Shown: positions 36,289 through 46,435 of the stretch, one piece after another
How positions within the stretch are numbered: the first letter of the stretch is position 1
Layout: the number at the start of each line of letters is the position of its first letter
Assembly: GCA_965208815.1 (NCBI GenBank)
Contig: OZ242357.1
Coordinates: 1,612,001-1,676,000, forward strand
Direction of reading: 5' to 3'
Source: Bin55 sp009840545
Lineage (GTDB): Bacteria; Pseudomonadota; Gammaproteobacteria; Pseudomonadales; Azotimanducaceae
Length of the DNA: 64,000 nt
The notes under the pieces: generated by a model
Database searches by the model: none
Told to the model about the DNA's origin: nothing
The model's input: only the letters and a program-made list of their open reading frames with translations
Program-made: the position numbers and the translations under genes

Positions 36289-37458
36289 ATGAAAATCGCA
36301 GACCTAGAGACATTCCACTGCAAGTCAGGATGGCGGAATTACCACTTTGTGAAACTGACTCTGGAGAACGGAGTCATCGGGTGGAGCGAATACGATGAGA
36401 GCTGGACATCAGTCGGTGTCACAGCAGCAATACAAAGTGCAAGAGGTCGAGTCATCGGACAGGATGTCATGCAAAACGAGCGCATCTATGCTCGTCTCGC
36501 TGCGTCGACTCGGCAATCGCCCACTGGAGTTCTTCCCCGAGCCAATGGTGCTATAGAAAACGCAGTATTGGATGCAAAGGCGAAGCTCCTCGACATCCCT
36601 TGCTATGAGTTGTTAGGTGGTGCAGTGCGAGACAAGGTACGTGTCTACTGGTCACACTGTGGCACATGGAGAATTTCTCGGCCGGAGTACTTTCCACGTG
36701 GCATTCACAACCTAGACGACGTGGTAGCGTTGGGACAAGAAGTACGCGATAGTGGTTTCAGCGCACTAAAAACCAACATCTTTCGAGCGACTCCTAATGG
36801 AATGGTCGGATGGTCGCCCGGATTTGGTTTTCCACCGGACGAACATGGCAGAACGCCGAGCAGAGAGGTCTTGAATGGTCTGCATGAATATCTCTCCGCC
36901 CTACGGGAAGGTACTGGTCCAGATATCGACATGCTGCTCGACCTCAATTACAACTGTCGTACCGAAGGCTATCTGTCGATATTGCGCAAACTTCGTGACT
37001 TAGATGTCTTTTGGGTCGAAATCGACACCCAATACGCCTCGGCGCTAGCAACCATTCGCAGACAAAGTCCGTTTACCGTGAGCGGCTGCGAATCTTTAAC
37101 CGGGCTTGTTGAATTCTTGCCCTTCTTTCAACAGGAGGCGTTAGATGTAGCGATTATTGATGCCATGTGGATTGGGATATGGCAGTCGCTCAAGATTGCT
37201 TCGGCAGCTGATGCTTATCAAGTGAATGTAGCCCCGCACAATTACTACGGACACCTGGCAACCCTAATGGCCGGACACTTCTGCGCAGTCGTACCAAACT
37301 TAAAGATCATGGAAACAGACATTGATCGTGTCTCCGATGACAAACATGTCTTTAGCGATGAACCGTTGTACAGAGATGGATACTTGCATCTACCCGACAC
37401 TCCTGGCTGGGGTATTGAACCCGTTCCAGAAAAATTGAGTGCTGAACTTCAGTCCTAG
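36289..37458 (+). CDS. Mandelate racemase/muconate lactonizing (enolase superfamily) enzyme
   Basis: A 389-residue enolase-superfamily protein: capping domain (residues 1-130), then a modified TIM barrel. Metal ligands are Asp218 (LLDLNYN), Glu244 (FWVEID) and Glu268 (VSGCESL), spaced like those of mandelate racemase. His317 in VAPHNYYGHL matches the general base/acid His, and K161-x-N163 (LKTN) occupies the second-strand base motif. The reaction begins with proton abstraction next to a carboxylate; sugar-acid dehydration or racemisation are both possible. It starts 52 bases after the pyroglutamyl-peptidase-like gene and converges on a dioxygenase gene. Confidence 0.93.
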   Translation: MKIADLETFHCKSGWRNYHFVKLTLENGVIGWSEYDESWTSVGVTAAIQSARGRVIGQDVMQNERIYARLAASTRQSPTGVLPRANGAIENAVLDAKAKLLDIPCYELLGGAVRDKVRVYWSHCGTWRISRPEYFPRGIHNLDDVVALGQEVRDSGFSALKTNIFRATPNGMVGWSPGFGFPPDEHGRTPSREVLNGLHEYLSALREGTGPDIDMLLDLNYNCRTEGYLSILRKLRDLDVFWVEIDTQYASALATIRRQSPFTVSGCESLTGLVEFLPFFQQEALDVAIIDAMWIGIWQSLKIASAADAYQVNVAPHNYYGHLATLMAGHFCAVVPNLKIMETDIDRVSDDKHVFSDEPLYRDGYLHLPDTPGWGIEPVPEKLSAELQS

Positions 37459-37470
37459 ATTGTCTAATAG

Positions 37471-38346
37471 CTAGCTAATTTGGGAACGAAGCTTGCGCTG
37501 CTGTCGCTGATAGTCGTACAAACGTCTAGTTGGTGCGATCAGGTAATCGATCGTTTCGTCAACGTAGTCTGCATTAGGATTTACAGCATTTCCCTCAAGT
37601 TCAAGCTCACAGCCCTTTTGAAATCGCACGCGCCCTCGAACTTCTGAACTCCCATCGACAAGGACTAACGCGATCATATGCCGTGGCCGATTAGATCGGT
37701 TAGGAACACCTCGATGCCACAGCCTAATGTCTCGGATCAATACATCACCGGTTTCCGTGCACGGCTGAATCGGCGGATGGCTCTTCTTGCGCTGCGACAT
37801 TTGCTCTGAGCTGATTGCTCGGTTTCCATCAGGTGTCCGCACCAGATGGGATCCAGGCCAGAGTTCAATGGCACCGTTTGAAGTATCCATAGGACCAGGT
37901 GGAATATTGACCACCACAGACCATGTCCGTTCGACAGGATCAGGATCCTGTGTACGGTGTGCACTGTCCATATGCAGATGTTGAGTGCCGCTGCGAGGAC
38001 AGTTTGTGTTGCCGTTGTAGAACGTTAACGTGGGAGATTCTCCGAGCAGCTTGACACATACATTCAAGACGAATGGGTTCATCACAATGTCTCTGAATAC
38101 GAAATCACAAAGTGGCGGTGGTCCTTGTTGCAAATGCCCTCTCTCACGCGGATTACCACCAATCGAAGTGCAGTAGTCCTGCAATTCCTTCGTATCTTGA
38201 TCCATTCGGCGACGAATTATTGTGAGTGGTTTCTTCGGCAATGCCTGTTTGAGCACCACAAACCCATGAAGCCGAATGGAATCAACGGCCTCATCGAGAG
38301 AGTCGAGTGTTACAGCAAATCGATCTCTAGTCTGTTCCATTTGCAT
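37471..38346 (-). CDS. Phytanoyl-CoA dioxygenase (PhyH) family enzyme
   Basis: A 291-residue Fe(II)/2-oxoglutarate dioxygenase with IRLHGFVVLKQALPKK at the start, the iron motif HLHMDSAH (His125, Asp127), the distal His in RLWHRGVPN (His211) and the 2-oxoglutarate Arg in SNRPRHMI (Arg222). Members hydroxylate (or occasionally halogenate) fatty acyl, alkaloid or compatible-solute substrates; this one has Asp in the HxD motif, so it should be a hydroxylase and not a halogenase. It converges with the racemase-like gene, 12 bases apart. ATG 38346 and ATG 38340 are both possible starts. Confidence 0.9.
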   Translation of the reverse strand: MQMEQTRDRFAVTLDSLDEAVDSIRLHGFVVLKQALPKKPLTIIRRRMDQDTKELQDYCTSIGGNPRERGHLQQGPPPLCDFVFRDIVMNPFVLNVCVKLLGESPTLTFYNGNTNCPRSGTQHLHMDSAHRTQDPDPVERTWSVVVNIPPGPMDTSNGAIELWPGSHLVRTPDGNRAISSEQMSQRKKSHPPIQPCTETGDVLIRDIRLWHRGVPNRSNRPRHMIALVLVDGSSEVRGRVRFQKGCELELEGNAVNPNADYVDETIDYLIAPTRRLYDYQRQQRKLRSQIS

Positions 38347-38584
38347 AGGTACGGATCTTTACCTCTCCGATGACCTTCAGCCGGACGAATGCCGAGGAGA
38401 ACCATGCTCCTACTGTTTGGCAAACACCTCTTTTGAACTGTGTTTAGGTTTTCTTGAATTGAGCTAAGAGTATTTGTCGGAAATCTTGCCTTTGAGTTCG
38501 TCCTGAACTGACTATTTTTCGAACTCGACGTATTTAAGTCTCAATCGACTCCGTGAAATGGTGCAACATCGCTAGTTCCGAAAA

Positions 38585-39448
38585 TCATTGAGATCCCGTA
38601 TTTACGACAGGTTGAGGGCTATTGTGCGAGCACAATACGACAAGCAAATTGGCAACCATTGCGGCTTTCCGTTCTTCAGACAATTGCACCATATCGTCCG
38701 CTGAAATCGAGTCCAGCGCACTCTTGACCATTCCCACAGCACCTTCAACAATCCGAGCACGGGCATCCACAACCGCTTGCGCCTGTTGTCGCTGAAGCAT
38801 TGCCGCAGCTATTTCTTGCGCATATGCCAAGTGGCTAATTCGCGCTTCTTCGACCAGAACACCTGCTTTCTCAAGTCGATCTTGAATGTCTTCGCGCAAT
38901 TGACTAGAAATTTCGTCGGTGCTGCGACGCAGTGAGACCTCTGCATCTCCCGGAGAGTCGTAGGGATGCCTCGTTGCGAGATTGCGCAGCGCTGCATCAC
39001 TCTGTATCTCAACATAGTTTTCAAAATCAATGACTTCAAAGCTTGCCTTGGCGGTATCAACTACCTTCCACGCCACTACCGCGGAAATCTCAATTGGATT
39101 TCCATCCCGATCATTGACCTTAGATATCGCTCCCTCGCCAGTCTGAAAATTTCGTACACGGAGACTAATGAAATTCTTGGTATAGAACGGATTGACCCAA
39201 TGGAATCCAGATGTCCTCACAGATCCTACGTAGTTTCCGAACAACAACAGTACGCGAGCATCATTGGGTTGAACGGTGAAAAACCCGGGCATTCCAAAAA
39301 TCAAAAGCAAGAAAAACGACACCACTCCTATGAGAATGAGAACGACATTCAGAGTGACAATCGACAAAAGCGCTATAGCGATCAATAGAAGCAGAGCAGG
39401 TAAGGCGATCCAACCTGACAGTGGGGTTACAGTCTTCTCTTCAACCAT
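38585..39448 (-). CDS. SPFH/Band 7 (stomatin-like) membrane protein
   Basis: A 287-residue protein with two closely spaced N-terminal membrane helices (WIALPALLLLIAIALL and VLILIGVVSFFLLLIFGM), then an SPFH domain: FFTVQPNDARVLLLFGNYVGSVRTSG and GNPIEISAVVAWKV match the family, and LEEARI-type VLVEEARISHLAYAQEIAAAMLQRQQAQAVVDARARIVEGA is the helical stretch used for oligomerisation. Expected to form ring assemblies in membrane microdomains. No NfeD partner gene adjoins it. The C-terminus (CSHNSPQPVVNTGSQ) is short and unremarkable. Confidence 0.92.
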   Translation of the reverse strand: MVEEKTVTPLSGWIALPALLLLIAIALLSIVTLNVVLILIGVVSFFLLLIFGMPGFFTVQPNDARVLLLFGNYVGSVRTSGFHWVNPFYTKNFISLRVRNFQTGEGAISKVNDRDGNPIEISAVVAWKVVDTAKASFEVIDFENYVEIQSDAALRNLATRHPYDSPGDAEVSLRRSTDEISSQLREDIQDRLEKAGVLVEEARISHLAYAQEIAAAMLQRQQAQAVVDARARIVEGAVGMVKSALDSISADDMVQLSEERKAAMVANLLVVLCSHNSPQPVVNTGSQ

Positions 39449-39780
39449 GTGTCACGTGCCGACAAAAAAGTCATTGTATGGTCGGATTGGGCAGACTTAG
39501 AATGCGCCTGGCCGAGAAAGACAATCTTTGGAAACCCAATGCCGACGCCGTCAACCGAACCAAAAATAGCCTCACACAGAAGTAATTACACGCGGCGAGT
39601 TCTCAGCAATTGAACAAGGCTGGTGTATTGTTGGTCAAACAGTGGGATACGTGGAATTGAATCGCGCTACTCTCTGAACTGAACCGTTCATCAGCGAATT
39701 GCCTGAAGATGCAGAGACAAACCAAATGTACCAAGAGAAGACTCTGTGAATATCTACACCTTCGCTCTCTTCCTTGCACT
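39449..39780. other. Intergenic region between divergent genes
   Basis: 332 bases separating the SPFH gene from the repeat-containing surface protein. It should hold promoters for both, but I see no convincing box pair. An open extension from 39709 joins the next gene in frame, but the ATG at 39781 with its signal peptide is the likelier start. Confidence 0.4.
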
Positions 39781-42479
39781 ATGAACCGAATTCTTGCAAT
39801 CCTCTTTCCAATTTTCGTCCTGTTTTCTGTTCAGGTACAAGGTGAGGAGACATTTCAACTCGAAGGTCGGATAGAAGCGTTCAATGAAGAATCCCCTTCA
39901 GTTTGGATTGGATTCTTTTCAAACCCTCCGTCCGAGGGCTCGAAAGCAATAGGGTGGACTTTGGTAGAGACTGAGGAGTTCCGACTAAGTATCCCTCAAG
40001 AATTTGGGGAAGTATTTCTCCTTGCACTGCAGAAAGACTCGGTCCCCTTGATCAAGAGAATATCTTCGAATCACTTCACTAGCAAAGTCGTGCTCGACTT
40101 TGAGAAGGGGAAGAGTTTGCGAGGAACTGTCATGTCCCAGGATGCGTTGTCAATTCCGGATGCCGAATTGTCTTTCTCATGCAATGATCTGAGCTTGTTA
40201 GCTATTCCTGAGGAATATAGACCCACATGGAAGAGTAATTCCGATGGAATTTTCGCGATTTTCGGCCTTTCAGATGGAGATTGCAAGGTTGATGTCGTCG
40301 CTCGACCCGAAATACCAATGGAGACATTCGACATTCGAATCAAATCCGAAGACATCGTCCGAGACTTCACTCTGACCGACGTACTCTTCGTATCAGGGAA
40401 AGTCATTGACCACAAAGGCGAAACTGTTTCGGAAGCGGAGGTAACCGCATACTTCTCCGGTGATGGATGGTTCGAGACATCGACTGACAAGAACGGATCT
40501 TTCAGTCTTGGACCCTTCTTACTTGGTAAGAAGCTCTATCTTTCCGCTAAGCACGCATCTAACGGGTCGACTCGGATCTATGAGGTAGCGCCAGGAAAGA
40601 ACTCGTTAGTGCTCAGACTCTCACCTTTGACCCGAATCGTTGGGATGGTAGTGGATTCCATGACAGGAGACCCGTTGGACGAGTTTATCTTGCATGCACG
40701 TAGGCAGCATTCTGGTGTGAAATTTCCACATAAGAGGCAGCAGGTCGAATCTCAGCGATGGTTGACTCGAACTCGCACAGCGTCGCCGTGGAAGCTACCG
40801 GGTATACCTGTCACTGGGAAAATGCTACATTCGTTGCAGGAATTGAGTACGACTTGGGTACAGTAGGACTCGAACCCGGTAAGACCCTAATTGGCAGGGT
40901 CTACGACGCCTCAAGTGGTGAGTCAATTCCGGGTGCTGAGCTCTTTCAATTCATGGATCCCGGTGAAAGAGTCTTCGGATCAGAAGGGCTCCAGATTAGG
41001 TACTTTGCAGAGACTGTCAAAGCAACATCGGACAACGAAGGCGCATTCTCGATCGGACCTTTACCGTTTGAAGACGTAAAGCTCATCGTTGGTGCAACCG
41101 GATACAAGGGACAAACAATTATCGCGATCGGAGAAGTAGAAACGCTCGACATCCCGTTAAGTCCTTTTCAACCGAGTCGAACGAGAATTCGCGGCATCGT
41201 TCAAACGAATTTTGGTGAACCGGTCAAGGGCACGATACATATTGCCTCGGACATGGGTGGCGCAGGGCGCGGAAACATTGAAGATGGTACTTTTGATCGG
41301 GGAGTATTGCCCGGTTCCTTCGAGGTCTATGCGAGCACAAAGTTCGGCAAGTCCAACACCGAGAAAGTCAATTTGCAGGAAGGCGAGACTGTGAACTTGA
41401 CGTTGACCGTGGATAGCAGAGGGCGGTTGTCTGGTGTTATTGATGGACTTCAAGCTGGAGAAGAGGTCCAATTGAGAATTAACGATCCTTGGGATCAACC
41501 GGTTCGCGGCGGATCCAACTGGGGCAACGGTGACTTCGTGGTTGAAGGCCTGTCACCAGGCAAGTACATAGTCTATGCAACGTCGGATACGAACCGTGAA
41601 ATTGATAAGAAATTTGAAATACGAGGCGACGACGGTGAAGCTTATGTTGAATTGATTTTTACAGGAGAATCGCGTCTGTACGGTGCGGTAGCGGGCGGTG
41701 GATACAAGAGTCATGACATTCGTGTACGGGCTACGCCAAGAGAGGATGCCTCGACAACGGGATGGAGCGAAGTATATGACGACGGGAGTTACGAAATCCA
41801 AGGACTGGAAGACGGTGTCTACTCAGTTGCAGCCTACCGGCGTAGCTATAACCTCTTAAGCGAACTTCGTGGACAACTGGGGCCGAGTCAGGAAATTGTC
41901 GTAAAGGAAGACACTCAACTGGATATTTCTTTGGGAGGTTCTAGAAGGACAATTGCTCAAAGTGGCTCGTATTCTTTCTCAGGAACGATTCATCCAATCG
42001 ATGATGCAATTGACGGAATTGTCTCCATTAGTTCATCACGTGTGAACAAGTCTAAGCAGCTATCAGCTGACGATCAGGGCCAATTTTCTTTCAAGGGTCT
42101 TCCAACTGGACGCTATTCGCTAACCGTGATCGTTGAGGGATATGTCGCCTACCGAGAGACTCTCAGCATTGTTTCATCTATAGAAGGTCATCACGTGACA
42201 TTGGAACCAATACCACAGGGATCGCTTCAGATTTCTGGAAGAGTGGATCCGTCCATTCGCGCAGATGGAGCGTTCATTTCCGTACTTCGGCAGTCTGACG
42301 GGGCTAGAGTCAAGAGTGTTCAGGTAGAAGAAGGAGGAGGATTTGTTATTGAGCAGCTAGTACCGGACGAATACGAGCTTAGTTTGTACGTTCCAGGACT
42401 TGGCGATCTTCAAAAGGAAATCTCACTCGACGCCTCAATTGAGGGACTCAACATCTCCTTCGATTCCAAGAAGCAGTAG
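39781..42479 (+). pseudogene. Secreted protein with carboxypeptidase-regulatory-like/Ig-like repeats, one frameshift
   Basis: Two open frames (to 40866, and from about 40735 to 42479) make one protein of about 900 residues. A signal peptide (ILAILFPIFVLFSVQVQG) leads into tandem beta-sandwich modules of the carboxypeptidase regulatory-like type, recognisable by G-x-V-x-D...G-x-P-x-x-A-x-V...D-x-x-G-x-F-x-I (for example SGKVIDHKGETVSEAEVTAY and TDKNGSFSLGPF). The frame changes near 40732: before it the text reads GVKFPHK, after it EAAGRISAMVDSNSHSVAVEATGYT. Adding one A to AA restores CATAAAGAG, so a single missing base explains it; mutation or sequencing error are both possible. No enzyme domain is present. 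Probably an adhesive or structural surface protein; it lacks a visible sorting signal. Confidence 0.75.
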
Positions 42480-42819
42480 TTCTTGTTTAGACATACTCTA
42501 AGGAACGGCTGCTCGTTCGTGGCTTGATGCATTGGCGGTGTGTGAAGAAGAAACAATCATTAAACGACAAGATATCCGGGTATATATAGCTCAAACCTGC
42601 ATTTAGTGCTAGGGATGAATCGACTGGAAACTCTATAGCGAAATCAAGCAAATCCTAGTGCCAGTAATCGACCTATAACTTGATCTCAATATACTTTCGA
42701 AATTCTCACTGAAACCGCCTCTTCCAGCGCATACGCCCCGAAGGCAAGTTCAAGTGTTGCTTCTTCAATTGAATGACACTTAGATGCCGTAAGAAATACC
42801 GCCCAGAAGGAAGCACGAA
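42480..42819. other. Intergenic region, AT-rich, nothing recognised
   Basis: About 340 bases before the oxidoreductase gene with a TATATATA-like stretch near 42580-42590 but no firm promoter or terminator. Confidence 0.35.
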
Positions 42820-43815
42820 ATGTCAGAAACACTAAGAATCGGAACCTTAGGAGCTGCAGGCATCACTCCAGCTGCACTAATGGCTCCCGCAAGTGAAAAC
42901 GAAGACGTTGAAGTTATAGCAGTCGCAGCTCGAGACAAGTCTCGAGCGAACGCATTTGCGCAACGTTTTGACATACCGACTGTTCATGACACTTACGATG
43001 AAGTGATCTCAGATTCAACACTAGACATCATCTACAACCCGCTTCCGATTCACCTGCATCACGAATACTCAATCAAAGCCCTCCGAGCACGCAAGCATGT
43101 GCTGTGCGAGAAGTCCTTTTCGATGAATGCCGACGAAGCAAGGGAAATGGCTCAGGTTGCGGAAGAAACCGGTCTGGTGCTCATAGAAGCCTTCCACTAT
43201 CGATATCACCCAGTTTTCCTGACAGCGATTGAAATCTTCGACTCCGGTGTGCTGGGCAAGATTAAAGAGTTGCATGCCGAATTTACCGTTGGTACCCCCA
43301 ATGCAGAGAACATTCGTATGCACTATGAAACCGGCGGAGGTGCAACCATGGACATGGGTTGCTACCCCATATCGTGGGTTCGACACATCATGCGCGAAGA
43401 GCCCAAGGTAACTGCGGCAGAAGCCACCACCGGCAACCCGCAGGTGGACATGAAGCTTGTAGTGAGCATGATGTTTAGTGATGGTGCAGAGGCACGCACT
43501 ATCGGATCTATGTGTGATCCTGGATTCAGTGCATACCTCTTGGTGACCGGTGAAAACGGAACCCTGCGGGTGCAAAACCCACTTGTTCCACAACATGGAA
43601 ACAAAATCGAGCTGACAATTGACGGTGAAAAAATCCGCGATGAAGAGCTAACCCGTCGACCAACTTATTCCTATCAATTGGAAGCTTTTGTTGACGCTGT
43701 GAAGAATGGAACCAAACTGCCCACGGATGCTGAAGACGCAATAAAGCAAATGGAATTGATCGACGCAGCTTATATTGCATCTGGTCTTGAGCCGAGACGA
43801 AATACTAATCAGTAG
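42820..43815 (+). CDS. Gfo/Idh/MocA-family NAD(P)-dependent oxidoreductase
   Basis: A 331-residue two-domain dehydrogenase. Residues 1-125 are the NAD(P) Rossmann domain (RIGTLGAAGITPAAL, VIAVAARDKSRANAFAQRF, IIYNPLPIHLHHE), with the CEKSFSMNADEA segment where EKP is usual, so the Pro is replaced by Ser. The C-terminal domain carries GGGATMDMGCYPISWVRHI, which matches the GG..D.G.Y....R motif with the active-site His/Tyr region. Expected substrates are sugars, inositols or related polyols. GAAGGAAG eight bases upstream fixes ATG 42820. It stands alone with no clear operon partner. Confidence 0.92.
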   Translation: MSETLRIGTLGAAGITPAALMAPASENEDVEVIAVAARDKSRANAFAQRFDIPTVHDTYDEVISDSTLDIIYNPLPIHLHHEYSIKALRARKHVLCEKSFSMNADEAREMAQVAEETGLVLIEAFHYRYHPVFLTAIEIFDSGVLGKIKELHAEFTVGTPNAENIRMHYETGGGATMDMGCYPISWVRHIMREEPKVTAAEATTGNPQVDMKLVVSMMFSDGAEARTIGSMCDPGFSAYLLVTGENGTLRVQNPLVPQHGNKIELTIDGEKIRDEELTRRPTYSYQLEAFVDAVKNGTKLPTDAEDAIKQMELIDAAYIASGLEPRRNTNQ

Positions 43816-43935
43816 CAAGCTCGACTACTCACTACCTCTATTCCAGCAATTCTCGGAACACCTCCCGTCCGTGCAACGGAGTAGACATACCGTCTAAATT
43901 CCAAACCGGAGTGGTAATAGCGCTGCACATAAGCG

Positions 43936-45759
43936 CTAGAAACCCAAGGTCAACCTGTGATACTCATTCAAGAAGGTGGCCATGTACTTTACCTGTTCAT
44001 CGTCAAGGATTGGCTTTCGATTGTTTTGCTTCAAGATTTCAGCCGCCGCCGTGGCTCGTGCATCGTTCGAGGGCAAGCTGTCCATCGACTCCACCAGTTC
44101 TAGGGGTTTGGACTTGGCCCACGAAAACGCCACCATCCCGATGTAGTTCGCCTTCTCTGACTCAGGGAGTTGAGTGGCCAACTCGAAGGCTTCTTCAGGG
44201 CGATCCTTTTGAACAAGGCCGGAAGCAACGTACTTGAAGCACTGTAGTCTTGCCGAACCACTAACCAAAGGAAGCATGGAGACTGCGACGTCCACGTACT
44301 GACGTGCAACCAATTCAGCAACTAATCGGCTCTCGATATCAAGTTCTCCATCCTTTGCGACGCGCTGTCTGGCGATTTCAAACGCTTTCTTGGGATTGAC
44401 CTGAACGAGATGCTTTAGGGCTTCCAATACCAAACTGCGTTTCTGGGACGTGTCAAGTGCCGCTAGCGAGTCTACCCATTCCAATGCTGCTTCGGGATCG
44501 CTTTCGGGCCAACGAAACACGATAGTTCTCGCAATCGAAAAAGTACTTGCCACGGAATTTTCCATAGATTGCATCAGTCGAATGGCTTCGTCCACGTCTT
44601 GATCCGCGATCTCGCCAATTGCTCTCACCAACCCCAGCTGAAACAAGTCTTTAGGCAGCGATTTCTCCGCTTCGAGAATTCCGTAGGGGTTCGAGGTTGC
44701 CCAAGAGTCCACTACGCTCCGTTGTAGCGTATTGCGCAGACCGCCGTCGCCAACTTTGGACACGAACGAAAATGCCGCCTCGGGGTTGGAACGCGCCCAC
44801 GAGTTTGCAATGGTCCAACATACCGTATTCCATGAATCCGGTGGCAAGTCTTGTGCATAGGAGAGAGCTTCCTCATGGTTAGATTTCGACAGTGCCGTCA
44901 CTACATACCTCAGGATTCCTGACCTTTCATACCCGGCCAAAGCTTCGCTGACATGGGAAAGTACGCTATACCCCTCGCGTTCCTTCCATTCTTCGGCAAT
45001 ATCGACGAGCAATTCCATCTGGGCAAAGTCGTCGACCTCGTCGCCCATTGCAAATTCCCATGCTTGTTGAGGGTCCTCGATGATGAGCCGTGAAATCTCG
45101 GTTTCCGAGGTCATTTCTCGCACCAGCTCCTCGCTATCCAGTGATCGAGCAAGATCGATGCGCTCGGATTCCGAAAGATCATCTCTTGCTCGCAGAATTT
45201 GCTTGAGCACGAGGGTTCTCTTTGGTGCAGGAAGCTGAGTCGCTTCATTGACGGCACCCGCAAGATCTGAATGCGACCACTCGTAGAAGATGGCCGCCAA
45301 AAGGGTGTCTGAATTAAGAGTGTTCAAGAGTTCTAGCTGATCCAGAGCTTCTCTGGGATCTAACGACGTCAGCTTGCGAAGAATGATCGATTGAGCTGCA
45401 AGTCGATGGCTCTTCGAGTCAATTTTGGCGGTTTGACTCAATTGTCCAATCAGATCCTCTCGTGATGAGCGGTTCGTCTGATAGAAGAGCGTGGCGTCGC
45501 GGGCAAAGGCTGATGCGTGGGGAAACGTCTTCGTGGCCGAATCCTGTTCCATGGGGATCTGGATACTCGGACGTGGTGAGTCGGCCTGTTGTGCGTGTAG
45601 GAAATCCGTAGTGTCTTCGGGGTCGTCGGATTGCACGGTTCGACTTTTCCCTTGAAGAACGAAAAATCCAGTGGTACACGCGATTGTGACAAGTGCGCCA
45701 AGCGCAAAGCCAATCAAGTACTTGGAATGTACTGACCACTCTGATCCGAGAACTCGCAT
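43936..45759 (-). CDS. Membrane-anchored helical-repeat protein (W..DP..AL repeats), distant paralogue
   Basis: A 607-residue protein with one N-terminal membrane helix (YLIGFALGALVTIACTTGFFVL), an acidic linker and a helical solenoid. Repeat cores WARSNPEAAFSFV, WATSNPYGILEAE, WPESDPEAALEWV and WAKSKPLELVESM recur every 34-37 residues, matching the proteins at 4207-6209 and 6214-8055. The middle portion (AILRARDDLSESERIDLARSL) also aligns with the corresponding 'S-R-D/E-D-L' blocks (NSREDLSAEVLLVIARTL) of those copies, proving a shared ancestor. It lies 36 kb away in the opposite direction, so the family is dispersed and not only tandem. No catalytic motif. Function unknown. Confidence 0.8.
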   Translation of the reverse strand: MRVLGSEWSVHSKYLIGFALGALVTIACTTGFFVLQGKSRTVQSDDPEDTTDFLHAQQADSPRPSIQIPMEQDSATKTFPHASAFARDATLFYQTNRSSREDLIGQLSQTAKIDSKSHRLAAQSIILRKLTSLDPREALDQLELLNTLNSDTLLAAIFYEWSHSDLAGAVNEATQLPAPKRTLVLKQILRARDDLSESERIDLARSLDSEELVREMTSETEISRLIIEDPQQAWEFAMGDEVDDFAQMELLVDIAEEWKEREGYSVLSHVSEALAGYERSGILRYVVTALSKSNHEEALSYAQDLPPDSWNTVCWTIANSWARSNPEAAFSFVSKVGDGGLRNTLQRSVVDSWATSNPYGILEAEKSLPKDLFQLGLVRAIGEIADQDVDEAIRLMQSMENSVASTFSIARTIVFRWPESDPEAALEWVDSLAALDTSQKRSLVLEALKHLVQVNPKKAFEIARQRVAKDGELDIESRLVAELVARQYVDVAVSMLPLVSGSARLQCFKYVASGLVQKDRPEEAFELATQLPESEKANYIGMVAFSWAKSKPLELVESMDSLPSNDARATAAAEILKQNNRKPILDDEQVKYMATFLNEYHRLTLGF

Positions 45760-46213
45760 TAGAAGAGAACCTAATACTTAAGTGGTGATGAGCGTAGTAA
45801 TCATACGAGAAGTCAACAGTTGATTCAATCGAAGAAAACCTGTCTCGATCTAGATCTTGGTTCCTGCTGTGGCCAAACCTTGCTGTCTGATGAACTTGTG
45901 TGTAGCTACAACGCTTCGGGATATGCAATCTGTCTTGCTAAATGCTACGCCTCCAGGGTTTCTCGGGACAGCGTGGCAACCCCCACAACACATCTCAAAC
46001 TCTTGGCTTGCTTGTAAGTAGCAATGACCATACATGCCAAAGTCCTACTCTCAGCACTTGACTCTTGAGCTACGACGAGCCGCTTGTAACCATATGCCAT
46101 ACCGCTACGAATGTTTCATGTACAGTCGATGCAATTGAGCCATGGATGAAGACCTTGCCGGTGTGGTCTGTGGTTAGGAACTTCGAAACAATTGGATTGG
46201 AGGAAAACAATCA

Positions 46214-46279
46214 ATGAAGAATAGAGTAGGAAGATCTCTTGGTGTTATATGCGTCATGCTGTGTCTCTTTTTCTGTTAA
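46214..46279 (+). CDS. 21-residue hydrophobic peptide or relic of a signal-peptide gene
   Basis: ATG 46214 follows GGAGG (46199-46203) with a 10-base spacer, the best ribosome binding site in this gap. The peptide MKNRVGRSLGVICVMLCLFF plus Cys reads as a signal peptide and ends at TAA 46277-46279. One frame over, the text continues GQMCTLCH, a CxxCH heme motif, so this could be the start of a decayed exported cytochrome c. A genuine small membrane peptide is the alternative. Confidence 0.3.
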   Translation: MKNRVGRSLGVICVMLCLFFC

Positions 46280-46351
46280 AAGGAACAACGGTGTGCGGAC
46301 AGATGTGTACACTCTGCCACACTCTGATGTTTGCGACCCGTTCTAGTAGAT

Positions 46352-46373
46352 CTTGATCGTTCACAGGATCAAG
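46352..46373. repeat. 7-bp hairpin downstream of the liv operon
   Basis: CTTGATC (46352-46358) and GATCAAG (46367-46373) are perfectly complementary with an eight-base loop, about 60 bases past the livK stop. No T-run follows on either strand, so it is at best a weak transcript end or processing site. Confidence 0.25.
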
Positions 46374-46435
46374 CTCTCTAATCCCACCAGAGTATCGGCT
46401 TCCAAGAGCTAGTTCGCAGAACTGCGGGGCAGGTG

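Larger units (their letters stand above)
45760..46435. other. Long intergenic region
   Basis: About 680 bases between the repeat protein and the liv-type operon end. It contains a 21-codon hydrophobic reading frame with a strong ribosome binding site (46214-46279) and a small hairpin (46352-46373). Other open frames here lack start signals. It may be the remains of a lost gene. Confidence 0.4.

Noticed and set aside
37471..38346. PhyH protein as a non-heme iron halogenase, to match the flavin halogenase-like gene
   Set aside because: The iron motif is HMD with Asp127; halogenases of this fold have Ala or Gly at that position.
45820..46035. Short open frames on both strands in the long intergenic gap
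   Set aside because: Neither has a good ribosome binding site; Cys and Ser content is high and random-looking.
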